Assembly (NCBI RefSeq): GCF_017814975.1 | Contig: NZ_JAGIQA010000028.1 | Span: 44,082-108,081 of the forward strand | DNA: 64,000 nt | Origin: Cupriavidus consociatus | GTDB taxonomy: Bacteria; Pseudomonadota; Gammaproteobacteria; Burkholderiales; Burkholderiaceae | Reading direction: 5' to 3' | Part shown: piece after piece, positions 26,954 through 35,562 of the stretch | How the letters are laid out: each line of letters opens with the position of its first letter | Numbering within the stretch: position 1 is the stretch's first letter | Notes under the pieces: model-generated | Told to the model about the DNA's origin: nothing | The model's database searches: none | The model's input: only the letters and a program-made list of their open reading frames with translations | Translations under genes and position numbers: made by a program

Positions 26954-27406
26954 ATGATGAGCCTTGCCGTGGATCACTATTCGAAGGAAAACTTTCGCAT
27001 CACAGATAGCGTCGGGTTTTTCCTCAACCGTGCCCGCAACACGTTGCTGATGGAGATGGACGCGGCATTGAAAGACCTGGACATCACTGGCCAGCAAATG
27101 GGGATCCTGCTGTCACTCACGCAGGGCGTGGCCGCCACCCCATTCGAACTGAGCAAACTGCTCGGAATCGACACGGGATTGATGACCCGCATGCTGGACA
27201 AGCTGGAAACCAAGGGCCTGCTGTCGCGTAGCCGCAGCCTCGACGACCGTCGTGTGGTCAACCTGGCACTGACCCGCAAGGGCCAGGACGTCGCCGAGCG
27301 CGCTCCAGAAGTGGCGCCTAAGGTACTCAATAGGCGCCTCAGGCACTTTAGCAAGGAAGAGTTTGCAGAGTTCTGCCGCTTACTCGCCAAATTCGCTGAC
27401 GCCTGA
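26954..27406 (+). CDS. MarR-family repressor of the efflux operon
   Basis: A 150-residue winged-helix regulator of the MarR family. The wing and recognition region read TPFELSKLLGIDTGLMTRMLDKLETKGLLSR followed by SLDDRRVVNLALTRKG, the typical MarR signature DxR. MarR proteins act as dimers on palindromic operators and are released by phenolic or other small ligands. It is the first gene of a rightward cluster encoding an outer-membrane factor, a membrane-fusion protein and an MFS pump. Three matching operator sequences sit before marR, before the outer-membrane factor and before the pump, so it very likely represses all of them as well as itself. The inducer is unknown. Confidence 0.9.
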   Translation: MMSLAVDHYSKENFRITDSVGFFLNRARNTLLMEMDAALKDLDITGQQMGILLSLTQGVAATPFELSKLLGIDTGLMTRMLDKLETKGLLSRSRSLDDRRVVNLALTRKGQDVAERAPEVAPKVLNRRLRHFSKEEFAEFCRLLAKFADA

Positions 27407-27420
27407 GCGCGTCTTTTTTT
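27398..27420 (+). terminator. Putative terminator overlapping marR stop
   Basis: A short stem gacgc / gcgtc with a 6-nt loop that contains the marR stop codon is followed directly by seven T residues. The stem is only 5 bp, so termination may be partial. It would make efflux genes depend on their own promoter next to operator site 2. Confidence 0.5.
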
Positions 27421-27427
27421 ACCCAGA

Positions 27428-27445
27428 TACCTGACTAGTCAGATA
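27428..27445. promoter_or_regulatory. MarR operator site 2 (outer-membrane factor start)
   Basis: TACCTGACTAGTCAGATA is an 18-bp near-perfect palindrome (one mismatch) and ends exactly at the base before the ATG of the outer-membrane factor gene. It occupies the place where a ribosome binding site would be, and no clear Shine-Dalgarno is seen. Either the message is leaderless and starts near the ATG, or binding also affects translation start selection. Confidence 0.7.
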
Positions 27446-28942
27446 ATGCAAACTCAGAAATCCTGGCGGACACGCCGCTTCGCCGGGCCCACCGCCTCCA
27501 TACTGGTGGCGGCAGTGCTGGCCGGCTGTGCCAACTATGCCGGCATCAAGAGCGACAAGCACATCGCCGACGCCAACAGCTACGCCACCACGCAGAGCAT
27601 TCCCGCCGAGCAGGGCCGCTGGCCTTCTGTCGACTGGGCCGACCAGTTTGGCGATGCGCAACTCAAGACGCTGATCGGCGAAGCCCTGCAGGGCAGTCCT
27701 TCGCTCGAAAAAGCCCAGGCACGGGTGGCCGCTGCCACCGCATTCAGCGAAGGTGCCAGTGCTAATACGCTACCGCAGGTGGGTGCCGGTTATTCGGCGA
27801 CGCGCCAGCGTTTTTCGGAAAGCACGATGATTCCGCCGCCTTTCGCCGGTTCCTGGCAATCCGAACACAAGGCGTTCATCAACGCGTCGTATGAGCTGGA
27901 CCTGTGGGGCAAGAATCGTGAGGCTCTCAAGTCAGCCGTATCGGCGATGCATGCCAGCGAGGCGGAGTCGGAGCAGGTAAAGCTCACGCTCAGCAGCGCG
28001 ATTGCCCGCGCCTACAATGAGCTGGCACGCCTTTACGCACTGCATGGCATCACGCGGGACGAGGTAAAGCAGCGCGGCGAAGTGCTGCGCGTGACCAACG
28101 GCCGCGTCAGCGCTGGGCTGGACACTGAAGTAGAGATGCGCACCGCGGAAGCCAACCTGGCCGCCAGCGAAGTTGCCCTGTCCGCGCTCGACGGCAACAT
28201 CCAGCGCACGCGCTACCAGCTCGGCGCACTGCTCGGACAAGGGCCGGACCGCGGCCTGGCGATTGCCCGCCCCGCCCTGGGCGCAGGCGACGAAGTCCGC
28301 CTGCCCGACAACCTGCCGGCCGACCTGATCTCGCGCCGGCCCGACATTGTGGCCGCGCGCTGGCGCGTCGACGCGCATCTGCACGACATCAAGGTCGCCA
28401 AGGCCGAGTTCTACCCCGACATCAACCTGGGCGCCATGATCGGGCTCGATGCTTTCGGCTGGGGCCGCTTCCTGCGCGCGGCAAGTCGTACAGCATCGGC
28501 GGGCGCGGCGATTCACCTGCCGATCTTCGATGGCGGCGCATTGCGCGCTCAGCTCAAGGGCCGCTACGCCGAGTTCGATTTCGCCGTGGCGAACTACAAC
28601 GAAACGCTGGTCAATGCCTTGACGGACGTCGCTACGCAGCTCGCGGACATTCGCGCCATCGACACCCAGATCTCCAACGCCGCGCGAAGCGACACTGCCG
28701 CGCAACGCGCCCTGGCCCTCGCCCTGGCCCAATACAAGGCAGGCCTGACCACGCAGCTGACCGTCCTGAATGCGCAGACCAACGCCCTGCGCAGTAGCCA
28801 GTTGGTAGCGGATCTGCGCATGACCCGCCGCGACCGGCAGATCGCCCTGGCCGCCGCGCTCGGCGGTGGCTATACGGATACCTCAGCGGATACCTCTGCG
28901 GACACCTCCGCCCCGATCAAGCAAGCGGCTCTTGTCCGCTAA
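27446..28942 (+). CDS. NodT-family outer-membrane efflux lipoprotein
   Basis: A 498-residue outer-membrane factor (TolC-like, RND/MFS type) that forms the exit channel of a tripartite efflux pump. The N-terminus is a lipoprotein signal with lipobox LAGC (cysteine near residue 28), confirming the start at 27446. Two OEP repeats with long helices follow (ASYELDLWGKNREALKSAV and later SRRPDIVAARWRVDAHL, a hallmark of the family). The tail has a repeated DTSA motif. It is followed at 32 bp by the membrane-fusion protein gene. Regulation by the MarR protein is indicated by the operator abutting its ATG. Confidence 0.92.
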   Translation: MQTQKSWRTRRFAGPTASILVAAVLAGCANYAGIKSDKHIADANSYATTQSIPAEQGRWPSVDWADQFGDAQLKTLIGEALQGSPSLEKAQARVAAATAFSEGASANTLPQVGAGYSATRQRFSESTMIPPPFAGSWQSEHKAFINASYELDLWGKNREALKSAVSAMHASEAESEQVKLTLSSAIARAYNELARLYALHGITRDEVKQRGEVLRVTNGRVSAGLDTEVEMRTAEANLAASEVALSALDGNIQRTRYQLGALLGQGPDRGLAIARPALGAGDEVRLPDNLPADLISRRPDIVAARWRVDAHLHDIKVAKAEFYPDINLGAMIGLDAFGWGRFLRAASRTASAGAAIHLPIFDGGALRAQLKGRYAEFDFAVANYNETLVNALTDVATQLADIRAIDTQISNAARSDTAAQRALALALAQYKAGLTTQLTVLNAQTNALRSSQLVADLRMTRRDRQIALAAALGGGYTDTSADTSADTSAPIKQAALVR

Positions 28943-28974
28943 ATCGCACGCAACGCACACGAACACGTAACGCC

Positions 28975-30297
28975 ATGAACGAAACAACCAGGATCGCTCC
29001 CGCAACTGAACAGCCCGGCACACAAGTTGCCGCCCAGGCACAGCCCGGCAAGAAGAACATCCGCAAACGCCTGCTCCTCTTGCTCGGCCTTGCCTCGGCG
29101 CTGGCAGCTGCCGGCTATGGAGCGTACTACTATACGGTCGCGCGCTTCCACGAGGAAACCGATGATGCTTACGTCAATGGCAACCTGGTCCAACTCACGC
29201 CACAGGTAAGCGGCACCGTGGTCGCGGTCAACGCCGACGACACGCAAATCGTCAAGGCAGGTGAACCGGTGGTGATGCTCGACCCTGCCGATGCCAACGT
29301 TGCGCTGGCCAATGCCGAGGCCGCACTGGGCCAGACCGTGCGCCAGGTCAGCGCGATCTATGTCAACAACAACGTCCTCGCGGCCGCGGTACAGCAGCGA
29401 CAGACGGACCTGGCCCGCGCCAGGGACGATCTGCGTCGCCGCGCCGAAGTGGCCGCGACCGGCGCCGTGTCCGCGGAAGATGTGGCCCACGCCCGCGATG
29501 CGGTCAAGGCTGCGGAAGCCGCGCTCGAAACCGCGCGCCAGCAACTCGCTTCCAACCACGCACTGACCGACCAGGCCAGCGTTGCCGACCATCCCAGCGT
29601 GCTCTCCGCGGCGGCCAAGGTGCGAGAGGCCTACCTGGCCAACGCCCGCAATACGCTTCCCGCCCCGGTCACCGGCTATGTCGCGCGGCGTTCGGTACAG
29701 GTCGGGCAGCGCGTGGCGCCCGGCAATTCGCTGATGGCGATCGTGCCGCTAGAGGGCGTCTGGGTCGATGCGAACTTCAAGGAAGTCCAGCTCAAGCACA
29801 TCCGCATCGGCCAGCCGGTCGAGCTGCATGCCGACCTGTAGGGCGGCAAGGTAACTTACCACGGCAAGGTCGTCGGTCTCTCCGCTGGCACCGGCAGCGC
29901 CTTTTCGGCCCTTCCGGCACAGAACGCTACCGGCAACTGGATCAAGGTCGTGCAGCGCCTGCCTGTGCGCATCCAGCTCGATCCGGCCGAACTGCGCGCC
30001 CACCCGCTGCAGATCGGCCTGTCCATGCAGGTCGACGTGCAGACGCGCGACGAAGGCGGCTCACGCCTTGCAGACGTCGGCGCAATGCCGTACCGCACGA
30101 GTTACCGGACCGATGTATTCCGGCGCCACGGCGAAGAAGCCGATCGCGAAATCCAACGGATCATTGCGCAGAACCGCAACGGCGTAAGCAATCCGGCACC
30201 GGTAGGGGAAAACGTGGCCCGGCAGGGCAATCAAGTCCGGCAAAAGCCATCGTTCGCGCAGCGCGACGCCCGCGCGGCCGGAGCTGGCGGCAGTTGA
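28975..30297 (+). pseudogene. emrA: EmrA-type membrane-fusion protein, interrupted by amber codon
   Basis: The frame encodes a HlyD/EmrA-family periplasmic adaptor: an N-terminal transmembrane helix (about 28-50), the lipoyl-type motif YVNGNLVQLTPQVSGTV and a coiled-coil hairpin. The beta-barrel sequence GVWVDANFKEVQLKHIRIGQ then runs into a TAG at codon 289 (29839-29841). The same frame stays open for another 151 codons and continues the family sequence without a break (GGKVTYHGKVVGLS). A tyrosine codon is expected at the TAG position, so one base change explains it. Without readthrough the product lacks the C-terminal region and the pump is probably non-functional. It could also be a sequencing error. 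Confidence 0.8.
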
Positions 30298-30332
30298 GCG
30301 GGCCGGTCGACCAGCGCCCTGTCTCGTCCATT

Positions 30333-30350
30333 TACCTGACAGATCAGATT
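30333..30350. promoter_or_regulatory. MarR operator site 3 (MFS pump)
   Basis: TACCTGACAGATCAGATT lies 18 bp before the emrB-like ATG and matches the operators before marR and the outer-membrane factor gene. It suggests a separate MarR-controlled promoter for the pump gene, which would keep its transcription independent of the interrupted upstream gene. Confidence 0.65.
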
Positions 30351-30367
30351 CCCTGCCGGAGCAACTC

Positions 30368-31930
30368 ATGTCATCCCAAACCCAGACTTCTCTCGTGCCA
30401 GTCCCGCTTACCGGCGGCAAGCTGGTAATGGGAAGCTTCGCCGTGGCCCTGGCCACCTTCATGAACGTGCTGGACTCCTCGATCGCCAACGTCGCGATCC
30501 CGACGATTTCCGGCAGCCTCGGTGTATCGGTCCACGAAGGCACCTGGGTCATCACCTTGTTTGCTGCCGCTAACGCCGTGGCTATCCCGCTGACCGGTTG
30601 GCTGACCCAGCGCGTGGGCCAGGTCAGGCTCTTTGTCGGATCCCTCTTGCTGTTCGTGCTGTCGTCGTGGCTGTGCGGCATTGCGCCCAACCTGACCACG
30701 CTGCTGGCTGCGCGCATCCTGCAGGGCGCTGTGGCTGGCCCGCTGATCCCTCTCTCGCAATCGATCCTGCTGTCGTCGTTCCCCAAGGAGAAGAGCGCCA
30801 CCGCCCTCGCACTGTGGGCCCTGACCGCCACCGTCGGCCCCATCGCTGGACCGGCCCTCGGTGGCTGGATGACCGACAGCTACTCATGGTCATGGATTTT
30901 CTACATCAATGTGCCAGTTGGCTTGTTCGCCGCCGCCGTCACCTGGGCGATCTACCGCGACCGAGAGACGCCCACGCACAAACTGCCCATCGACGTGGTT
31001 GGCCTGGCTTCGCTCATCACATGGGTGGCAGCGCTGCAGATCATGCTCGACAAGGGCAAGGACCTGGATTGGTTCAGTTCGCCAGTCATCACCACCCTCG
31101 CCATCGTCGCCCTGCTCAGCTTTATCTTCTTCACCATCTGGGAGCTGACTGAACCGAATCCGATCGTCGACCTGCGCCTGTTCAAGGGCCGCAACTTCCT
31201 GGCCGGCACCATCGCAATCTCGGTGGCCTTCGCCATCTTCTTCGCCAACCTCGTTGTGCTGCCTCAGTGGATGCAGCAGTATCTGGCTTACCCCGCCGTC
31301 AACGCCGGGCTGGCGACCGCCCCGCTGGGCATCTTTGCCGTGCTGCTGGCGCCGGTCATTGGCAAGATTCTGCCGAAGTCGGATCTGCGTGTGCTTGCCA
31401 CCTTGGCCTTCGTCGGCTTCGCGGTTGTGTTCTTCATGCGTTCGCACTACACCACCGGCGTGGACACCTACACGCTGGTGTTGCCAACCCTGTTGCAGGG
31501 CATTCCAATGGCGCTCTTCTTCGTCCCGCTGACGGCGATCATCCTGTCCGGCCAGGCGCCAGAGAAAATTCCTGCCGCCGCCGGCCTGTCAAACTTCGTC
31601 CGGGTATTCTGCGGCGCCGTGGGCACGTCGCTGGTGACTACCGCCTGGAATGACCGCACCGTACTGCATCACGCCCGCCTGGTTGAACGAGCCAGTCCGA
31701 ACAATCCCGTGTATTCTGCCGCGCTCGATTCGATCCAGTCGACATTGGGCTTCACCCCGGAGCAAGCCGTCGCCTACTTCGAGCGCAGCCTGAATCTGCA
31801 AGCCGTCATGCTCGGCCTGAACGACATCTTCTGGATTTCAGGTGTGATCTTCGTCGCGATCGTGCCGCTGATCTGGTTCACCAGGCCAGCCAGGGGACAC
31901 TCGTCCAATGCCGCGGTCGCGGCCCACTGA
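30368..31930 (+). CDS. emrB: EmrB-type MFS drug efflux permease (DHA2 family)
   Basis: A 520-residue inner-membrane transporter with about 14 hydrophobic segments, as in the DHA2 drug:H+ antiporter family. Visible motifs include LDSSIANVAIPTISGSLG at helix 1, the motif-A-like loop after WLTQRVGQVRLF, and LALWALTATVGPIAGPALGGW (motif C region). It works with the membrane-fusion and outer-membrane partners encoded just upstream to export toxic hydrophobic compounds. Length and topology are typical and the gene is intact, although its membrane-fusion partner carries an amber codon. It is preceded by its own MarR operator. Confidence 0.93.
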   Translation: MSSQTQTSLVPVPLTGGKLVMGSFAVALATFMNVLDSSIANVAIPTISGSLGVSVHEGTWVITLFAAANAVAIPLTGWLTQRVGQVRLFVGSLLLFVLSSWLCGIAPNLTTLLAARILQGAVAGPLIPLSQSILLSSFPKEKSATALALWALTATVGPIAGPALGGWMTDSYSWSWIFYINVPVGLFAAAVTWAIYRDRETPTHKLPIDVVGLASLITWVAALQIMLDKGKDLDWFSSPVITTLAIVALLSFIFFTIWELTEPNPIVDLRLFKGRNFLAGTIAISVAFAIFFANLVVLPQWMQQYLAYPAVNAGLATAPLGIFAVLLAPVIGKILPKSDLRVLATLAFVGFAVVFFMRSHYTTGVDTYTLVLPTLLQGIPMALFFVPLTAIILSGQAPEKIPAAAGLSNFVRVFCGAVGTSLVTTAWNDRTVLHHARLVERASPNNPVYSAALDSIQSTLGFTPEQAVAYFERSLNLQAVMLGLNDIFWISGVIFVAIVPLIWFTRPARGHSSNAAVAAH

Positions 31931-32114
31931 GGGCACCGGGGCAACCAGCCAGAGGCTCTGGCGAGAGCGTGCAAAATCTATGGCCCTCCCCATTCTTGCA
32001 ACCCTGATCTTCGATGGCGAGGTGAACGTGTCTAAATCAACACGGCGTTGCTGTGGGGCTACCTCGCTGGCAACGCTCGTGCGCGTGCACCGCCGGTGCC
32101 AACCCGCGCAGGCG

Positions 32115-32690
32115 CGCATCACGCGCTACCTGAGCCGCGAGCCGTGGGACGCGGTCAAAGACGCCGTCGCGGCGATGCCAGAGTCGACCGACACCGGGCA
32201 CCGCGCACGAACGGCTGCATGCGGGCGCGATGCCCAAGGCGTCGAGCGCTGGTGGCTCGAGGTCACCGGCAAGGGCAACAAGACCCGGCTGGTGCCCGCG
32301 ACCGACGAGCTGATTGCCGAGCTGGCGCGCTACCGCCGCGCCCATGGGCTGGCGCCGACGCCGCAACCTGGGGAGACCCGCCCCTTGCTGCTGCCGGTGA
32401 TCGGTAAGGAGAACCGTGAACGAGGTCTGTCGCGCGGCGCGCTGGCGGCCGCGCGCCTGCGCGCGCGAGCCGCAGTGGGAAGCGCAGGCCGCGGTGCTCG
32501 CCAGTGCCTCGGCCCACTGGCTGCGCCACACCGCCGGCTCGCACATGACCGACCGACAAGTCGACCTGCGCTTTGTGCGGGACAACTTTGGGCATTCGTC
32601 GATCTCGACGAGCAGCGGCTACCTGCACAGCGAGGAGGATGCGCGGCACCGAGCCACGCAGGAGCGGCATCGCATCAGTTGGGGCTCACA
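32115..32690 (+). pseudogene. Decayed tyrosine recombinase (phage-type integrase)
   Basis: Pieces of a tyrosine recombinase can be read in two frames. In one, RYLSREPWDAVKDAVAAMPE and then WWLEVTGKGNKTRLVPATDEL (to about 32410). In another, PQWEAQAAVLASASAHWLRHT and then FVRDNFGHSSISTSSGYLH, containing the HxxR box, GH and the catalytic tyrosine. The N-terminal core-binding domain is mostly missing, a segment is deleted around 32440, and a frameshift separates the two parts. The gene is dead, but it indicates that this stretch was once part of a mobile island. The rest of the gap from 31931 to 32997 shows no other gene. Confidence 0.75.
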
Positions 32691-32949
32691 AAGAGGAAGG
32701 CCTCTAATTCAAGCCGCATCCCGGTCGCTCTGGTCGAGACAGCGCCGATCCGAGCAGCGGCACAGCCGATGCCATCGCCTTTTGGAGGGCACCCGACGCG
32801 TTGCCACGTGGGCCCACCGCGCGGATGACTGCTGCTGCCACAGGAAAGCGCGCACTATCGGGCGCCCTTCTATCGGCTGCTGTAGCCGGCGCGCTTCGTC
32901 GGGCGGTTCGGCCCGCCAGAGATGCTCGGGGCCGGTATGGCGCACAGAT

Positions 32950-32999
32950 ATGAGTTTCAGTATAAAATTGGAATATTGCTCTTTTATACTGAAACTCAT
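32950..32999. repeat. Perfect 18-bp inverted repeat over nucleotidyltransferase start
   Basis: The arms are ATGAGTTTCAGTATAAAA (32950-32967) and its exact reverse complement (32982-32999), separated by a 14-nt AT-rich spacer. The right arm includes TATACT, a good -10 candidate, and ends inside the ATG (32998-33000) of the nucleotidyltransferase gene. The AT-rich block contrasts sharply with its GC-rich surroundings. It is probably an operator/promoter, possibly of a leaderless transcript, or a structured RNA start. Confidence 0.7.
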
Positions 33000-33936
33000 G
33001 GATCCGTGGATCGAGTTGGATGAGGATGCGCTGCGACAGTATATCGACGCCAAGGCAGTGTTCGAAGCGTGGGAATCCGCGCGTGCCAAGGCCGCAGAGG
33101 TTCGCGGCGGCATGCTCTGGCGAACCACGAAAGGCCGCGAGTACCTGATTCGCACCGGCGTGGACAACAAACAGAAGAGCCTCGGGGTGCGTTCGGAAAC
33201 GACCGAGGACATGTACTCGCGATTCAACGCGCGTAAGGAAGCTGCCGAGGCCCGACTCAAGACGCTCGCAGAGGAGCTCGACCGGCACCGGCGGCTGAAC
33301 CGAGCGATCCGCGTTGGCCGGGCTCCGGACATCCTCGTGGCCATCCTTCAGGTGATGACTCGGCTCAATATCGCCGAGCATTTCATCGTCATCGGGACGC
33401 ACGCACTCTATGCGTATGAAGCCGCGGCCGGAGTTCGCCTGCAGGAACGCGCCCTCGCAACTCGCGACGTCGATCTTCTGTGGGATACGCGCAAACGCCT
33501 TCAGTTTGCTTCCCGAATGAAGAACCTGGATCTCTCCATGCTGGATGTACTACGCAAGGTAGATAGCACGTTCGAGATTCGGGATGATCAACTTTTTACG
33601 GCAGTGAACGCAAAGGGCTTCGAGGTGGACATCCTGCGTCGCGAGGCTGCCGATCTTGACCCCCACCCTCTCCAACTGACCGACGATGAAGACGACCTCT
33701 GGGCAGTCCAGGCGCGACGCGAAAATGTTCTGTTGGGGGCACCTTCATTCTCTGCGCCCATCGTTTCCGTGACCGGAAGGATGGCGCGAATGACGACGAT
33801 CAGTCCAGCCGCGTTCGTCGACTTCAAGCGCTGGATGGCGTCGACCGCAGAGCGCGATCCGCTCAAGATTTCTCGCGACAGGCTGCAGGCATCGATCGTG
33901 GAAGAACTGGCCAACCGCTTCCGGCTCGGTGTTTAG
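32998..33936 (+). CDS. GSU2403-type nucleotidyltransferase-fold protein
   Basis: A 312-residue protein of the Pol-beta-like nucleotidyltransferase superfamily (GSU2403 / NTP_transf_8 type). The metal-binding pattern is intact: GT at 133-134 (FIVIGTHALYAYEAA), DVD at 157-159 (LATRDVDLLWD) and a third aspartate at 211 (FEVDIL). An N-terminal helical region of about 110 residues precedes it. Related folds include MenT/AbiEii toxins and antibiotic nucleotidyltransferases, so a toxin or defence role is conceivable but unproven. The start at 32998 lies inside a perfect inverted repeat and lacks a Shine-Dalgarno. The gene sits between an integrase remnant and a convergent XRE regulator, in an island-like context. 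Confidence 0.8.
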   Translation: MDPWIELDEDALRQYIDAKAVFEAWESARAKAAEVRGGMLWRTTKGREYLIRTGVDNKQKSLGVRSETTEDMYSRFNARKEAAEARLKTLAEELDRHRRLNRAIRVGRAPDILVAILQVMTRLNIAEHFIVIGTHALYAYEAAAGVRLQERALATRDVDLLWDTRKRLQFASRMKNLDLSMLDVLRKVDSTFEIRDDQLFTAVNAKGFEVDILRREAADLDPHPLQLTDDEDDLWAVQARRENVLLGAPSFSAPIVSVTGRMARMTTISPAAFVDFKRWMASTAERDPLKISRDRLQASIVEELANRFRLGV

Positions 33937-34181
33937 CGAGCCTGCTTTGCTGATGGGTTTTAACCGATTGCAAACGCCACCGCGGTTCTCATGGAGCTGC
34001 GCAGTGATCTACGGCTGCAGCCATCCGAATTGGTGCCCCGCCGGCGTGCGCGACGCGCTGGTCACCGTTGATGGCTGTGTCGCCTGGTTGGCCCAAGCAC
34101 AGGCTTCAGACGCGACTCAATAGCCAGGCCGATAGCAAGTCAACAGGCGCCTCCGCGCCGGATCCGCATGTTGTTGCATGT

Positions 34182-34475
34182 CTACTCTTCCACCAGAACT
34201 TTCCGTTCCCTAGCCGCATTCTTGTCCATCTTGGCCGCATGCACCGCTGCTTGTTCGAGCAGCGCTGCGTGCGCCTTCGGCACGACCAGCATCGTCAAAC
34301 CCAGTCCATCCATCACGCGCAGCGCGTGCTCCAGATTGACGCCCTTGCCGTTCTCCAGCTTGGACAGCATACCGACGGAAACCCCGCAATGATTAGCCGC
34401 CTGGTCAATGGGCAGCATCCCTTCTCCTGCCCGGGTTGCTCGAAGGCGGTCGAGAATGAACCTCCGCACCCTCAA
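34182..34475 (-). CDS. Small XRE-family helix-turn-helix regulator
   Basis: A 97-residue HipB/XRE-type DNA-binding protein. The helix-turn-helix reads IDQAANHCGVSVGMLSKLENGKG, followed by the conserved LRVMDGLGLTMLVVPK often seen in antitoxin-like regulators. The frame starts at a TTG (34475) with aaagg upstream. The palindrome aaggtaacctt (34474-34484) overlaps the start and could be an autoregulatory operator. It is convergent with the nucleotidyltransferase gene across 245 bp in which I see nothing. Whether the two form a functional pair is unknown. Confidence 0.65.
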   Translation of the reverse strand: MRVRRFILDRLRATRAGEGMLPIDQAANHCGVSVGMLSKLENGKGVNLEHALRVMDGLGLTMLVVPKAHAALLEQAAVHAAKMDKNAARERKVLVEE

Positions 34476-34571
34476 GGTAACCTTTCATATATCCATCCGA
34501 GATCTTCTTCGTTTGCCACCGGCGCCTATCACGTTACGATGGCGCCTTCTAAAGAACGCTTCGCGGGATGG

Positions 34572-35438
34572 TCAAGCGCTGACCAGTCCGCGCTGCAGCG
34601 CCGTTTTGAGCATTGAAAAGACATGTCGCGCCACCGGATTGACCGCATTGGGCCGCGCCCACAGGTAGTACGTGACATCGGGCAGGCGCGGCAGGCCATC
34701 GTTCTCGCCAAGGACGCGCATGTCCGAAGTCAGCAGGTCAATGCTGCGCGCGGTGATACCCAGCCCGCCACGCAGGGCCGCCTTGATGCCGATCAGGCTC
34801 GGCGCCAGATAGGCGATGCGCCACGGCACGCCGGCCTGCGTCAGTGCTTCCAGCGACAACTTGCGGAACAAGCTCGGCTCGTCGGCCAGGATCAGTGGCA
34901 CCGGTGCGCCGCGCTCGTAGATAAAGTCTGCCGCGCAGACCCAGATGGTGGGCGTGGTGCGCAGCACGATGCCGTCCAGCGTGGCATCCTCGCGCGTGGA
35001 GACGGTCAGGTCGATCTCGCCGCGGCGCAGTGCTTCCATCAGGAAGGGGCTGCGACCAACATGGATCTCCAGCCGCAGCGCCGGCGAGGCCCTGGCAATA
35101 TGCGAGAGCAACACCGGCAGGATGGTATCCGCCACGTCGTGCGGCGCGCCGATCCGCACCGACCCCGTCAGGTCCCCTTCACGCAGCACGCGCAGGGCCT
35201 CGTCGTTGAGCGTCAGCAGTTGGCGCGCATATTCGACCAGCTTCTTCCCGTGCCGCGTCAGCTGCTTGGCGCGGCCGTGCCGCTCGAACAGCGTCAGGCC
35301 CAACTGCTCCTCCAGCCGCTGCATCTGTTGCGTCACGGCCGACTGAGTACGCTGAACCATGTCGGCCGCGGCGCCGAACGTTTCATGGTCCGCAATCGCG
35401 ACCAAGGTGCGGAGCAGGTCTAGATCCAGATTACGCAT
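34572..35438 (-). CDS. LysR-family regulator of sulfur operon
   Basis: A 288-residue LysR regulator with a typical helix-turn-helix (FGAAADMVQRTQSAVTQQMQRLEEQLG) and substrate-binding domain. It is divergent from the operon beginning with the thiol-dioxygenase-like cupin, with 124 bp between start codons. A near-perfect LysR dyad (35440-35456) lies immediately upstream of its start. It therefore most likely autoregulates and activates the divergent operon in response to a sulfur compound; the effector is not known. Confidence 0.9.
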   Translation of the reverse strand: MRNLDLDLLRTLVAIADHETFGAAADMVQRTQSAVTQQMQRLEEQLGLTLFERHGRAKQLTRHGKKLVEYARQLLTLNDEALRVLREGDLTGSVRIGAPHDVADTILPVLLSHIARASPALRLEIHVGRSPFLMEALRRGEIDLTVSTREDATLDGIVLRTTPTIWVCAADFIYERGAPVPLILADEPSLFRKLSLEALTQAGVPWRIAYLAPSLIGIKAALRGGLGITARSIDLLTSDMRVLGENDGLPRLPDVTYYLWARPNAVNPVARHVFSMLKTALQRGLVSA

Positions 35439-35439
35439 T

Positions 35440-35456
35440 CATTAGATTGGCTAATG
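35440..35456. promoter_or_regulatory. LysR binding box
   Basis: The dyad cattag-N5-ctaatg follows the T-N11-A rule of LysR sites and lies 1 bp from the LysR start codon in the divergent promoter. It is a strong candidate for the primary regulatory binding site. Confidence 0.6.
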
Positions 35457-35562
35457 GATTTTCGTGAGGCATTAAGTGGTTTTCAGGGCGGGTGTTCATT
35501 ACAGTGAAACCAGAGGCACCTTTTACCCTTCAAAAACAGAGATTGCAAGGATCGACCACACC

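Noticed and set aside
35461..35562. Upstream start (35476) for the thiol-dioxygenase-like gene
   Set aside because: The extension is not conserved-looking and would overlap the LysR-controlled promoter; ATG 35563 has a better ribosome binding site.
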